NCBI GenBank assembly: GCA_013399305.1
Contig: VXAI01000192.1
Coordinates: 1 to 64,000, forward strand
Length of the DNA stretch: 64,000 nt
Direction: 5' to 3'
Source of the DNA: Rostratula benghalensis
Taxonomy: Eukaryota; Chordata; Aves; Charadriiformes; Rostratulidae
Position numbers and translations under genes: made by a program. Below, in pieces: positions 13,501 to 26,589 of the stretch. Position 1 is the first letter of the stretch; each line of letters starts with the position of its first letter. The notes below the pieces were generated by a model. The model saw nothing but the letters and a program-made list of their open reading frames with translations. It was not told the DNA's origin and searched no databases.

Positions 13501-14810
13501 TAGCTGGTATGGGCTACAGTTATGTCTCTGAAAGTCCATTATAAGTAGAATTTGGGAGGATATTTATGCTGTAATAATTATTGACAACTGTATCATCCAT
13601 GTTCTCTAATCTCCACCCAAACAAATTGAATGATACATGGATATGTTTACTACTAAAATATATAATAGTCCTGCAAGTAGTTATTGAACAAAGATTTCTA
13701 AAAGTCTCCTTCATTATGATTTTCTACAATTTTCTTAAGTTCTCTGTAAAGGAAAAGTCTTGCATTGTCTTAGGTCATTGTGAACTACAGAACAGTTAAG
13801 GTATGGCATCATGAACAAATATGATTACAAACATTGCACACAGGACCTCTATAAAATGTTCAGTCAGACAACTGATGTTTATAGCTTGCTGTATTTAAAA
13901 AGGCATTGCTTTTACGGCTTACAATGTTAATGATTTATTTAAAAACAACTTGCTTACTTGGAGAAAAATGTTCTGCTGTTTGCATTATGAATTGAAAAAT
14001 CCCACACACTCATTTTGAGTGCTGATGCAAACCTTCAGAATGACTTGGTTTTGTTAGGGTTTATTATGCCATGCAGTTGGGGCAGAGGATGATTTTGTCA
14101 GCTGCAACTCTTGCAGTCATGCATGACTGACTTAGGTGGAAGAATTATTATGAGGAGTGTTTTCCTTACTTAAAATGTCCTGCCTTTGTAGTGAAAGTCT
14201 AAGATACAGTTCTATTTGTAAACAACTGAAGCGTAATATCTGCAGTACATCATGTAAAGGTATAATCACTGTCAAAATGACAAGGTAACATTACAGAAAG
14301 TGACTGCTGTAATTGACAGAGATGGTGATCAGGCTCCGAAACTGTTTTCTGATTGCATATTCATGATTCCTCTCTATAATATGCTACAGTTACTGTGTGA
14401 GTTATTCTAAGCGGATGTTTTAACATGACTAGACTGGCACCTTGCACTTTGAGATTTGCAAGTCTAATCTTTAACACTGTTCCCTCCATATATTTTTTTT
14501 TCCAAATGTCTAACACTTGATGTGCAGACTTATCTGTGGGACACATCGAAGAACACATGCATACAGGAGCATGACAAGCAGTTGCATCCATGTTGTCACA
14601 CTGCTGATTGGGGTTTACCGGTAAAGGAACACTCCAGTGTCTGCAACCATATGGCCCACCCTGCTGTAGCTGAGATAGCTGTGAATAGAACACTCATTCA
14701 GCAGCAGCAGAGAAGCACAGTCAAATACATGCTTGTGAATCAGTCATTCATCTGAGTTGCTCTGTGGCCTTGGGTAGCTCTTTGTAAGCTGCTTTTTTGT
14801 TAGCTCATTA
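7547..14810. other. AT-rich intergenic sequence
   Basis: No supported gene. About 8700-9120 is somewhat richer in G and C and has short overlapping frames on both strands that I cannot assign. A perfect 16-bp palindrome, CAGTCATGCATGACTG, lies at 14114-14129. An A-run occurs near 11398-11406. Nothing else stands out. Confidence 0.6.
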
Positions 14811-16690
14811 GAATCATAGAATCATAGTATCATGGAATTGTTGAAAAGGTTGAAAAAGACCTGAGACCATCTAGTCTAGTATCAACCTAACTCTGATACG
14901 AAGAAGAAAAAAAAACCAACAAACCAACCAACCAAAAAAACCCACAACAACCCATCACTAGACCAGATTACTAAGCACTATGTCAACTATGTCAACCCAC
15001 CTTTTAAATACCTCCAGGGATGCTGCCTCCACCACTTCCATGGGCAGCCCATTCCAATGCTTAATGAACCTTTCTGTGTAAAAATTTTTCCTGATACCCA
15101 ACCTGAACTTTCACTTGTGAAACTTGAGGCCATTTCCTCTTGTCCTACCACCTGTGACTTGGGAGAAGAGGCCAGCCCCCACCTCTCTACAACCTCCTTT
15201 CAGGTAGTTGTAGAGAACTAAAAGGTCTCCCCTCAGCCTCCTCCAGGCTGAACAACCCCAGATCCCTCAGCTTCTCACCATAAGGCTTACTCTCCAGACC
15301 CCTCACCAGCTTTGTTGCCCTTCTCTGGACCTGCTCCAGCATCTCTATGTGTTTTCTGTGCTAAGGGCCCCAAAAGTGGACACAGTACTTAAGGTGGGGC
15401 CTCAGCAATGCAGAGTAGAGGGGGATGATCACCTCCTGAGTCCTACTTACCACGCTGCTCTTGTTACAGGCCAGGATGCCGCTGGTCTTCTTGGCCAACT
15501 GGGCACACTGCTGGCTCATATTCAACTGGCTTTCAACCAACACCTCCAGGTCCTTTTCTGCTGGGCAGCTCTCCAGCCGCCCTTCCCCAAGCCTGTAGCC
15601 CTGCATGGGGTTATTGTGACCCAAGTGCAGGACCTGGCTCTTGGCCTTATTGAATGGTATCAAAGGCCTTTCTAGAGTCCAGGTAAACAACAGCCACAGC
15701 CTTTCCCTCATCCACCAAGTAGGTTACTGTCACAGAAGGAGATCAGGTTTGTCAAGCAGGACCTGTCCCTCATGAACCCATGGTGGCTGGGCCTGATCAC
15801 CTGGGCATCCTTTGTGTGCTGCATAACACCACTCAGGATGATCTGTTCCATGACTTTCCCAGGCACTGAGGTCAGGCTGATGGGCCTCTAGTTCCTTGGA
15901 TTGTCCTTCTAACGCTTCTTGTGGATGGGTAGATGCCACATTTGCTAGACTCCAGTCAACTGGGACCTACCCAGTTTGCCAGGAGTGCTGGTAAATGATG
16001 GGAAGTGGCTCTGAGAGCACATCCACCAGCTCCCTCAGTACCCTTGGTGGATCTCATCTGTCCCATAGACTTGTTTATATCAAGGTCTTGGGGCAGGTCC
16101 CTCACTACCTCCCTTTGGATTACAGGGTCTTCATTGTGTTCCCCACTCCTGTTTGCTAGTTTAGGGGGTCTGGGTCTCTAATTGGTTAGCTCACCAGCTG
16201 CGTCAGGATGTTATCCCCAAAACACTCCAGGAACATCCTAGACGATTCCCTTTCAGACATATTGTTTGCCCAGCTGATATCTGGTAGGTTGAAATCTCCC
16301 ACCAGGACAAGGGCAAGCAATCTTGACACCTCTCCCAGCTGCTTATGGAATATTTTGTCTACCTCTACATCCTGGTTGGGTGGTCTGTAACATACTCTTA
16401 CCATGGTATCAGCCTTGCTGACCCTCCTCATGACTTTTGCCCATAGGCACTCAACTCTACTATTGCCCTCAATTAATTCTTGACATTCATAATCCTCCCT
16501 AAACATGCAAGGCCATCTCTGCTCCTCTCCTTCCTTGCCTGTCTCTTCTGAAGTTTGTAGCCATCCATTGCCGCACTCTGGTCATGAGAGTCATCTCACC
16601 ACATTTCCATGATGGCAACTACATCATAGCTTTCCCGCTGCACAAGGACTTCCAGTTCCTCCTGTTCGTTGCCCAGTTATTTGACTCATT
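14811..16690 (-). mobile_element. CR1 LINE, antisense, endonuclease and ORF2 ends kept but RT core deleted
   Basis: The plus-strand start (14811) carries tandem GAATCATAGAATCATA-type copies of the CR1 3'-terminal repeat, then the CR1 3' UTR. Antisense translation of 15361-15711 gives the ORF2 C-terminus, with [30 protein letters not shown] and [17 protein letters not shown]. 15730-16140 gives the region before the palm, and 16186-16680 gives the endonuclease domain with VLVGDFNLPDISW and RQGRRGAEMAL. Near 15650 the frame jumps from KAFDTI-like sequence directly to KSQVLHLG, so about 1 kb with the catalytic YADD palm is missing. Stops and frameshifts are frequent. An A/C-rich stretch near 14907-14950 interrupts the 3' UTR. 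Confidence 0.93.
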
Positions 16691-19266
16691 TAGCTTTGAG
16701 GCAGCTACCACCAACATGGTGTGCCACAACCACAACAGTTACTGGTGAGTGAATGGTGAAGGTGTGGAGACTTGCAGAAGTAAACTCCTTCATCTGTCTT
16801 GTGCATAAGTAGAAAGCAATTATCCCTCTTGATTCTGATGGTGATTAGTACATTTTCATTCAAGCTCAGAGAGGAGTTTGGAGGGAACAAGCCAAAGACA
16901 TTATATGTTCCTATTCTTCCTTTCGTTGCTTGCATTTCTGACACAGAGGAGTTAGACGATTTTCCAAATAATAGTTGATTTTTTTTTTTTCATTTCCCAG
17001 GAAGCGATAGTTTATCAGAAACTGAAGCTCTATACAAGAAGTACATTCCTGAAGTTTTCCCAAATTATATAAATAGACATTCAGTGTGCCAGAAAGGAAG
17101 TGACTGTAAGGGGCATTTGTGAGGAATGTGCAAGAAGATAGATGAGGGAATTACACATTAATGCCTGTTTGCTCCTCTTTTTGATCCTACTGTTAAACAT
17201 TGCACAGAAAACTTCTAACTTTATCTCAGTGCAAATTTTATAGATTTTATAATCTTAAAAATATCTTGTTCAATAAGGAACTACTAATTTTTACCCACCT
17301 CCATTCAGAAGCAAAGGAACTGCATACTGAAGGATGTAGTTTAAGACTCAAAGGAATATGAGGGATTCCAAATTTACTGCTGCTTTGACCACTTACTGTC
17401 TTATCTTTGACTTTCCTCAAATAACATTCCTTTCATCAGCTCCCTGCGTGCTTTTGCCTGTCTTTTCATGGCAGAAAATCCAGAAATCTTATGTCCTATA
17501 ACATTGCTCTTCATGCAGATCACATCCAGAAGCCATCATGCAGCACAGCCATCAGGATTTGAATATTCTCTTTTGACTTAAATATGCTTCTGTTTCTAAG
17601 AGGAGAAAGGACTCTGTCTGCAAAGTGGACAAGCTAGAAAAATGCTGCTTGGACTGCTGAAAATTCATTTTATGCATGAGGGACAGTGGACAAGATAAAA
17701 AGTCTCTTTGATTTTGCTCTCTTTATTCATCTACTAAAAATGCAATTCTGTATTTCTTGTACATTAAGCATAACTAAACCATAGGTCTGTAGGATCTGCT
17801 GTACCAAATATTAAGGCAATAGGTCCTGTCTTTCTGACAAAACCAGCCAACTGCAAACCTAGACTTTCAGATTGGTTTACCTGGGTTTAAGATATTTGCA
17901 GAGAGATGGCCAGACAGGCAACACCGTTGAGTCTGATCCTATAATGGGGAAAAATTCATATGGCAACAGCATAGACTGCTTGTGGCATTTCTACAGTTCC
18001 AGTTCAGCTTGCAGCAGCTGCTGCAAAAGCATTCAGCTGACCAGACAGCTTTATTTGTTAAGCTCGTTTTTTTATGCAAGCCTCAATGGGAGAATGCACT
18101 TAAGAAGATGGATAGAATTTTAAAAAATCTGATGCTGTCAGGCAGAGCATGGAACCTTTCAAATGTTTCCCTGTTCTTGCAAACTTCAGACCAACTGGCA
18201 GCTGGATAGAAAGAGTGAAATCACATAAGGTGGCCAAGCTGATCAGACCTCACTGTCAACAGAGAGAAGAAGGTTTGAATGACTTTTCCATTTGCCTGTC
18301 CCCTAGTGTAGAGACCAAGACCTACTCCTTCTTTTGCACCTGCTGTGAGAGCCCTCAGTAAGCTCTATGTCCACTGGGGACATCAACTCACTTCTGAGCA
18401 TTTGTGCTTTTCAGTGCCCTCAGAGAGTGGCTTCCTCTCATTTTCATAATAGGATAGTGTCTGTGGCTTGCTGCTTAGCTGCTTCCCTCCATTCTGCTCT
18501 ATCTAGTAGTCACACAACAGTGACCAGAAGTGCTCTTTACTGCTCCTGACTCACAAAGAGCTTTTTCCAAAACCCACCATCTCCGTCCTGAAATGGACAC
18601 TAGTATGTAGCTGGCAAGGTGGAATGTTTGTGGCCCTGCTTTATTTATGTTAAAATGTATGAAGCAGTAAACATTCGTCTTAGAGCCTGCATTGATATTT
18701 CCCTGGAAACAGTCCTGATAGGTGAGACAGCAGCTTTTAGCTAAGGATGCAGACCTTTCTGCTTGCTCTCTCCAAATTAGTATGTTGCCACGGTGTCTTC
18801 CCTTTGAAAAAATCTACCCTGGACTTCTGGGCTGGCTTATTTTAGCCAGCAGGCACAGAAGTGTGGAAACAGACCCACTAGGCAGAAGGTGGCCCTTTAA
18901 TGTGGGTGCAGTTCAGGCCAACTCTCTGGTGCTGAATAACACCCAAACCAATCTGACATTATCATGTGGCTTGAGTGGAACTGTTGTTGTTGTCCCTATA
19001 GTACTGCTGCTCTGAAAGAAACCAATGGAGCATGCCATACACTAGAGTGTCTGTTTCACACTAAATGGGTATTTCCAAACCTGGGCAAAACATCAGTGTT
19101 CCAGTCAGGTGGTGAAGGTTCAAAGAAGTGTGATAAACGCCCTTGTTCTGTCTAAAATGCTTTGGTTTCATTTCGTTGTGGTTTATGTTTGGATGTTATG
19201 CTTTGATTCTTCTTTCTTACTCTGATTTTTAAATTATACTTCTTTGTAAATAAATCTATCTATATT
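16691..19266. other. AT-rich intergenic sequence
   Basis: No supported gene or repeat. A T-run lies at about 16979-16991. Overlapping short frames at 17870-19155 show no recognisable domain. The last bases before the gap, around 19250-19266, begin a TCTA-like microsatellite that may explain the gap. Confidence 0.55.
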
Positions 19267-19382
19267 NNNNNNNNNNNNNNNNNNNNNNNNNNNNNNNNNN
19301 NNNNNNNNNNNNNNNNNNNNNNNNNNNNNNNNNNNNNNNNNNNNNNNNNNNNNNNNNNNNNNNNNNNNNNNNNNNNNNNNNN
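19267..19382. other. Assembly gap (116 N)
   Basis: A run of 116 N. The left flank ends in repeated ATCTATCTATAT-like sequence and the right flank starts ACATATGTAAG, so the gap may sit in a simple repeat. The true length is unknown. Confidence 0.98.
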
Positions 19383-20219
19383 ACATATGTAAGTAGTAAA
19401 GAATGTTACAAGAAGTCACCATTTCTGACTAACTCTGCGACTGGCCTTTCAAGCACTACACTTCACTGATATTAGTGCAGTGTGTTGTGAAAGGTGCCTG
19501 GAATACGAGTTGCAAACATCTTGATGAGGTCAGTAATACAATTAGAGTGGTAAGGGACATTTCTCCTATAATTCCATTAAACAAGAAATAATCTATATGT
19601 TGGTAAATCATCCCAGTAGCTCTGAAATATTGCTAATTCAAGGCTTTCATCTCTGCTTGGTATTGTCACTGTCATTACATCGTCTTCGGTCTGGAGGGTG
19701 TGTTCATCATTCAGAAACCCACAAGGTAGCATGTCCTCCTATCTATGTTGGGGATCAGTACAGACAAGCTGCATTGAATGCTGCCTGCTTCACTGTTAAT
19801 TCCTATATGTTTCTGTTTCTGGACCTCACAAGCTCATTCATCTCACATCTTATTAACTTTTGTGTGTGTAATGTAGACTTTGTTCTGATCCAGCCCTGTT
19901 TTTCTCAGCTACAGGAGATGGAAGACATATAATATATTACTGAATTTCCCACTCAGATTCCAGGCTGGGTTGTCTTTTCAGACACATCAGGCATCAGCTG
20001 TAGTTAATACTACAACAATTTGAGTGTTTTCATCACTGGTTCCATTTTGAAGGTAGGAAGCCAGAAGTCTGCAGAACTTTCACCACAGGGAATCTGTTTA
20101 CCTTTTTGGTTCACAGACGTTAGCATCTTCCAGAAAACCTCTTAGGCAGAGCAGTCCTTCCAGCTGCTTTGGCTGGAGACTGACTCCAGCATTTGGAAGG
20201 GGGAATTGCCTGGTTTCCT
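19383..20219. other. Unassigned sequence before an LTR
   Basis: AT-rich at first. A 111-codon open frame at 19597-19932 has no recognisable domain. The right part may already belong to the ERV element whose LTR follows, but I cannot fix its boundary. Confidence 0.45.
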
Positions 20220-21275
20220 TCTCTTCTGTGACTGCTGTAGGCACTGCAGTGCCTGATGGCATGTGTCCAGAGCTTTCATGTGCTCTCAGTTCGTCCCTTA
20301 TCTGACAGCACTGATGCCAGAAGGCTCCAAGATGGACCCACTGCTGATCAAGGTGGACCCCATTAGTGATGGTGGTATTGCTTCTAGGATAACATACTTC
20401 AGAAGGGGAAAAAGACTGCTGGGGAAAACAAACAAACAAAAGAACAAACAAACCAGCAGTGGAGAAGGGAGTGAGATATGAGAGAAACAACTCTGCAGTC
20501 ACCAAAGTCAATAAAAAAAGAGGGAGATGAGGTGCTTCAGGCACCAGAGCAGAGATCACCCTGCAAACCTTGGCAAAGAGTATGGTGAGGCTGGCACTTC
20601 CCCTACAGCCTATGGAGTTCCACAGTGCACGGTGGAGCACATATCTGTATTGCAGCATGAAGGACCCCATGCTGAAGCAGATGGATGCCTGAAGGAGGCT
20701 GTGACCCTGTGGAGAGCTTGTGTTGGAGCAGGTTCCTGGCAGGACCTGTGGTCTCATGGAAAGGGGAGCGCACACTAGAACAGGTTGCCCCTTCCTGAAG
20801 GACTGCACCCCATGGAAAGAACCCACATTGGAGAAGTTTGTGAAGGGCTGTCTCCCATGAGAGGGACCCAACACTGAAGCAGGGAAAGGGTATGAGGAGT
20901 CCTCCCCCTGAGGAGAAGGGAGCAGCAGAGATAACAAGTGTTATGAACGGACCAGAAACCCCACTCCCTGGGGTGCTAAGGCAGAGAAATGGGGAAGGAC
21001 ATTGAGCCCAGGGAAGAAGGGAGTAGTTGGGGGAAGGCATTTTAAGATTTGTTTTTAGTTCTCATAATTCCACGCCTACTTTTGACTGTCAATAAGTTGA
21101 TTTCCACAAGCTGAGGCTATTTGGCCCATGACAGTAATTGGTGAGCAATATTTGTGTTCTTATTGAGACCCATGAGATTTTCATCATATTTTTCTGTTCC
21201 CTGCTCAGCTGGGGAGGGAGAGTGATAAAGCAGTTTGATGGACACTTGGCATCCACCCAGGGTCAACCCACCACA
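20220..21275 (+). mobile_element. Avian endogenous-retrovirus LTR (solo or with short internal remnant)
   Basis: The region has the repeating GGAGCAGGTT / ACCCACATTGGAGAAG / TGAAGGACTGCACCCC phrasing of a widespread avian LTR. Further features are a purine-rich block near 20890-20930, GTTTTTAGTTCTCATAATTC, GGCCCATGACAGTAATTGG, and the 3' terminus AGGGTCAACCCACCACA ending at 21275 in the expected CA. The left border is uncertain; 20490-21275 is the secure part. An AAAC-rich microsatellite lies at about 20428-20457. The 279-codon open frame on the opposite strand (20098-20937) is an antisense reading of the LTR, not a gene. No viral coding sequence is recognisable next to it. Confidence 0.75.
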
Positions 21276-24200
21276 GCAAATCTACCACTTTTAAAGATGT
21301 CATACATTGATAGGAAACACTGCACACTTTGAAACGAAGACCTCATAAAGTCTATTTAGTCTGTTAGGGCTAACAGCCTTATCAATTTTTAGCACATGTT
21401 GGAACTTTATATGGGAAAAAAAATACATTATGAAATGCAATTTGTGAAAAAGTGATTTTTTTTTAGGAATTTCCCCATTTTGACAAAGAAAATGACAAGA
21501 AATTGAAGCCTTTTCACATATTTTCAGTTTTCTTATGTCAAAGCATTTCATAGACATCAAAAAAGCTAATGCTTCAATTTAGAGAGTTTATTAATGTGCT
21601 GTACGTGTATATATTATAAGTTATATTAGTATATGCTTTATATTCTGCCTTTAATGTTTTATAAAATACTGTTTTCTTTGAGAACAAAATGTTTTGATGG
21701 TGTTGGCAAATGTTTAGAAGTTTATGAAATTACTATTTTCAGGTTTTTAATTTCACAGTAGATTTATAATTTCATGGTAAATGTATGCATCTTATGACTT
21801 TTGGTTTCTACGGGAAGTAATGCTAGCAATGTCTTCAGAACACAAATTGCATTTAATCAGGTTTCTTCTCGTTTTTGTGAAGAACTAATGATGCTCTATT
21901 TTTCCCACAAGATGGCAGTGACGAGTTGTGAAATTTTCTGGAAAAAGGTAACGGAGGCACATAAAAACCCTCTCTGAAAACAGAAGATACAGGTTTGATA
22001 AAGCCGGGACAATGAGGATATTAGAGAATCATAGGGAAAGCTCTAGCTTTAGTTTAGTCTTTTGTGGCCAAACAGAGCAGCATATATTATATTGTAAGTA
22101 AGATATTATACCATGGTGCTTTTCGATAGCAAGGCAAAATTGGCTGCAAGACCTAATTACAATCACATAAGATACATTTTAACTGGAGTGTGTGTTTTTG
22201 TGTGTATAGATTTCCCTCTCACATACACATTTTTATATTCATATGGCTGCAAATTGTTCACAATACGAGGTCTGCTGTGAACTGAATAGTAAGAACCCAC
22301 AAGTTATTTTGCCTGGAAAAACGATTCCAAGTGGGAAAGGCACATCAAGTAAAAAAATAGAAAGAAAGTCACTACAAATGTAGTGACAAATACATATTAG
22401 GAAATTTGTAGTTTATTAATAATATTAATAATTATTTTATTACGCCAAATCCTGCTCTGAATCTTCTTCTAACCTACAATAAAAAAATCTGTAAGTCATT
22501 AAATGCTGCATAGCAATGAATTGCCATAAACAATAAAGAGCCTGTTCAATCATGATAGGATCCATCATCAGAATGAACACAATGATCTTTCCTATTCCTG
22601 ACTGAGAAATACAGACACATTTTTCCACCATCATCATAAAAATCCTGCAATTCTTTTCATATCTGATTTAATCTAAGCTTGGCAAGAAAACAGGTGGGAG
22701 TAGGGATACTGAAATAGCAAACCCTGAGCCTTAAGAAAAAATGGATTTTTTCCCTTTTTCATATGAAGCTTGGGTAGCTTGGACTGTGTGTCTGTCTCTC
22801 TCCACATGTATGTGTGCACACACACTCTGAGTACTTCCAGGTTTCTACAACCCTATTTTCCAACAGAATGTACACCTATATTCTTACATGAGAATACTTT
22901 CCTGTGACAAGGTAAAGAATAAACATTTTCTGAAGATGCTGGTAGAAAGCAGGTTTCCATCCGGTGCAAAGCAGCAGTCCATAGGCACAAGGAACAGTGC
23001 CAGCTTATGGTGGCTCAGGAGATGCCCAGGTGATTTAGGCCCCTACTTAAACCACAGCTGTGAAGCTATGAAGGATGGCGTGTTTACTAGAGGTAATATA
23101 AAGCCTTCCTCGCACAAAGGATTTGCATGAGGAAACAATTCATCGAAACAGATCGCACCTAAAGGTAGGAATGGCCATTCAGAAACCATGGTATGGCCCC
23201 ATCCAGCATATACCCTTGCAGAAAAACAGTTGCATTCATATTCCTCTGTCTTTCCAAAACAGAAGCTGGGTGACTGAGGACATCTGCTTTCCAACATAGC
23301 AAAGAGTTGTAGCTGAGGCAGAAAACAGAATTGGTACTTTCTTCCTGCATTGCAAAGTCAATTTTCTACTTCACAGCTTCAAGATGGGTTTCAAACAAGG
23401 TGACATTATTACAATGACAAGTCAAGTTTCAGCTTGCTCTTCAGAAGCAAGGGGAGTTGTCAAACAGGTTCAGAGCCAGCAATGCAGCAAACGTGGAAGG
23501 AAATGATTTGCTTTCTCAGCTGCTGTAAAGTGGACAATGAGAGGTATGGCAGAGTGCAGGGCTAAGCCTTTGATAATGCTAGGTTGCCCTGACTGTCCCT
23601 CCACCATTATTGATTTGTCTGGGTTTTGAGAGTACTGTGATTTTCAGAAATGCGCTCTCAGATGTTAAAAAGACCAAGGAAGTCATCTCCTTATTGTTGA
23701 GAAAATATGGATGTAGGCCATCGCTTCCCCATCCTGTTGGGAAAAAAAATTCCAGTGGGAAGGGTGTTCCACAAGTCACCCAAAATGTTCCTGCTGTGTT
23801 TGAGAGTTTTTACTAATTTCTGGCATAGTCTTCCTTATCATCTGTATTTGGAATCTGTTGTGGTGCCAATTACATAGAGGAAGAACAAATGGTCATGATT
23901 CTCTTTATAACAAAGATGCAATTGTTTCAGAAAAATTGCCTTATTCTTCTACCCTACATGTCCTTTTTAAATGTATTTACATTTTAAAAGATCGAGCGTT
24001 CTTTCAACACTGCCACTTTGCTTTTTTTTAAGACTTTTTCAAAGTCTTTTCAGCTTATCACTATATTTTTTTCAGATATGATGCCTGGAACTAGATGCAG
24101 TACTCCTGGAGTCAGTTCTTCTGACTTTACTGAGGAAGGAGTTCTCGGCATTGTTCTTGCTATAAAAGCACTCAGTGTAATTTGGGATTTGTGGTGTTGG

Positions 24201-26566
24201 GGTTTTTTTCAGCATTGGTTAATGACCAAATTCTCACTTGCTGTGTAACTGCTAGATCCAATGAATGCTTTGAAACATGATTTATATTTCCTGTATATCT
24301 GTTGCTTGTTCTTGACCAAAATAACCTTTTTTCTTCGTGAGGTTTTATGGCTTTTCTGCTTTATGCAAATTTTTGTTATCTCCATGTGCTCAGACTTAGG
24401 ACCAAGCTTTGCTGAAACCATCAAGAATTTCACTATTCTCATCAATGGAAGTTTAATCAAGTTCTGAATGCTTAAGAGCCAATTGATGCTCTTGATCATT
24501 TAAGTATTAACATTGACAAATGCAAATAAAGTACAGGCTGTATCCTGGCCTTTTCTTGGTGTGCTGCTGTTTTTATCTTCTTCTGAACAAAAATGACTGT
24601 CAGACATCTTTGTGTTTTCAAAACCATTTTGTTGCAACATAGAAAGACTGAGGATTTTGTCTGCTGAAGTGAAAGCTTACGTTATAGATGTTAGATGTGC
24701 TTTTTGAGTCATTACAGTGTCAAGCTGACACCGCTGTTTGGATGACTCAAACAAGAATGGGAAGAGTCTGATTTCTGTAAATACCCTGTTTTATTGCATT
24801 GGAATAAGCTGTCTAGATCTTTTTTCATTAAGTTTATTGGGTTTTTAAAATAGCATTCTCTTAATTTCTGAGCTTTTTAGGCTGATGTTGGACCTTCACA
24901 TCTTGCTAAAGGCAGATAAAGCAATAAATTAAAATGCAATTTAGCTGTGCAATGGAGTTAAAATAAACCAAGCAGGCCATAATTTGTACACATTGGGTTA
25001 TCAAAAGAAAAATTAATCTTGGCTGCTGAAATGAAGTGTATTCAAGAAAAACACAGACGCTGAAGTTAAAAAGAAGCATAAAATGTATTTTCACTTTTCT
25101 TCTGCCGTAGTATCATCTCTTTGATACAGGATTTCTCTCATCCAAATGCAGGCTTGCAAATGCAAGCCACTAGTGCTGGGCAATAAATGAACAAATTTCT
25201 TACCTTTTCTATATCTACACTATAGAGTCCTGTAAAGTTTGGAATTTTCGTCTTCATTGTGAGTTGACTTATATTCTTTTGAATGCATTGTCACAGAAGG
25301 AAAACATACTCATAAAAAAAAGTCTCCATTTGTCTGGAAATAAGTTTTTATAAAATCTGGATTCCTGATGAGCTTAGAAGCATAACAAGTACTGCAAGGT
25401 ACAGGTGAAGTATGTACGAATAGAAGAAACTTTAGTGCTTTACTTTCTTGTAATTGTGAAAACAAAATACGTCTCTGATACGGTGTTTCAGTTGTTGTTT
25501 GCATTTGGTGGCTTGTAGTTAATCAAGATGGAACAAATGGAATCGGCATGTTCTTCCTGATTTCTGATGAGGAAGCTGGATTACAAATTCAAGGAAATGG
25601 TGATGAAAAGGATATAACTAATTAAGTTGCTTTTCTTTTTTGCACAAGCATAAACAAGAAAAGAAATTGCTCAGCTTTTCACATTGGAGAATGATATTGT
25701 CATATGTGTATTACACACCCAAAAAAGAGCAACATACAGAAGTTTCAATTATTCACGTTCACACATCACTTGGTTTTGAGGAGAAGGTGGTATCCAGGGT
25801 ATGAGTCAGGCTCACATTGTAAAGAAAGTGAACAAAGCAATTAAAAGCACCATTCCACTTTAAAAAATAAAAAGAATGTATGATCTCATGGGTATTTAAT
25901 TTATCTCTTCATCATCTCTTTTAATTTGGGCTATTTCCAAGTAACATTAAAATATTTTATGATAGCTGGTTCTGAAAAGTTCTGGGAACTTGAAAGTGAA
26001 AGTTTGCCCAGTACATTTCACTAGAAATAAGGATTCTGAGATCATAAATTTTCCAACTATTCTCTTGATAGCAAGTCAGAAGAGGACCTAACCTGTTCTC
26101 CCAGCCATATTCATACATTTATAGGAAAATAATAAAATTATTTTTTTTCACGTAATGCTACCAGCATCTCTGAACACAAACAAGAAGTAAAGCTGCCAGT
26201 ACTTTTATCATCACTTTCTAAATCAGAAGTTTTATAAGTAGTGTGAACTAAAGAAGGAAGGGAAAAGAAAGAATCTGCTGTACCTTGGCAATTCATCAGT
26301 CATGTTTGACTAATAGCGTACCACTTAAGTAAAATGGTTTTTTCTCCATCAAGTATTCTCAGAATTTCAACGTTAATTTGACTCAACTTCAAACTCCACC
26401 TTCCTCTGATTGAGAGACACCACATTTTCAATTACTGCTTACAAGTCAAAGAGATTCATCAGGATTTGTGAAAATTTCACTAAGTTCTGTAGAAACGTAG
26501 AGCAAAAAGACAATTCTGCCTTCAAAAGAGGTTATTGCCCTCTCGAAGGAATGCTCCATGGAGTAA

Positions 26567-26589
26567 TTTTTTTTTTTTTTTTTTTTTTT
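26567..26589. repeat. Poly(T) tract, 23 nt
   Basis: An uninterrupted T run. No retrotransposon body is recognisable beside it. Confidence 0.95.

Noticed and set aside
15361..16506. Open frames with endonuclease and RT-like motifs as host genes
   Set aside because: These are CR1 LINE ORF2 pieces with frameshifts and a deleted RT core.
20098..20937. 279-codon minus-strand open frame
   Set aside because: It is antisense to a recognisable ERV LTR and has no domain, splice context or CpG start.
24050..24130. Possible very old CR1 piece (phrase like AGATGCAGTACTCCTGGAG)
   Set aside because: One short resemblance to the CR1 3' UTR, without flanking support.
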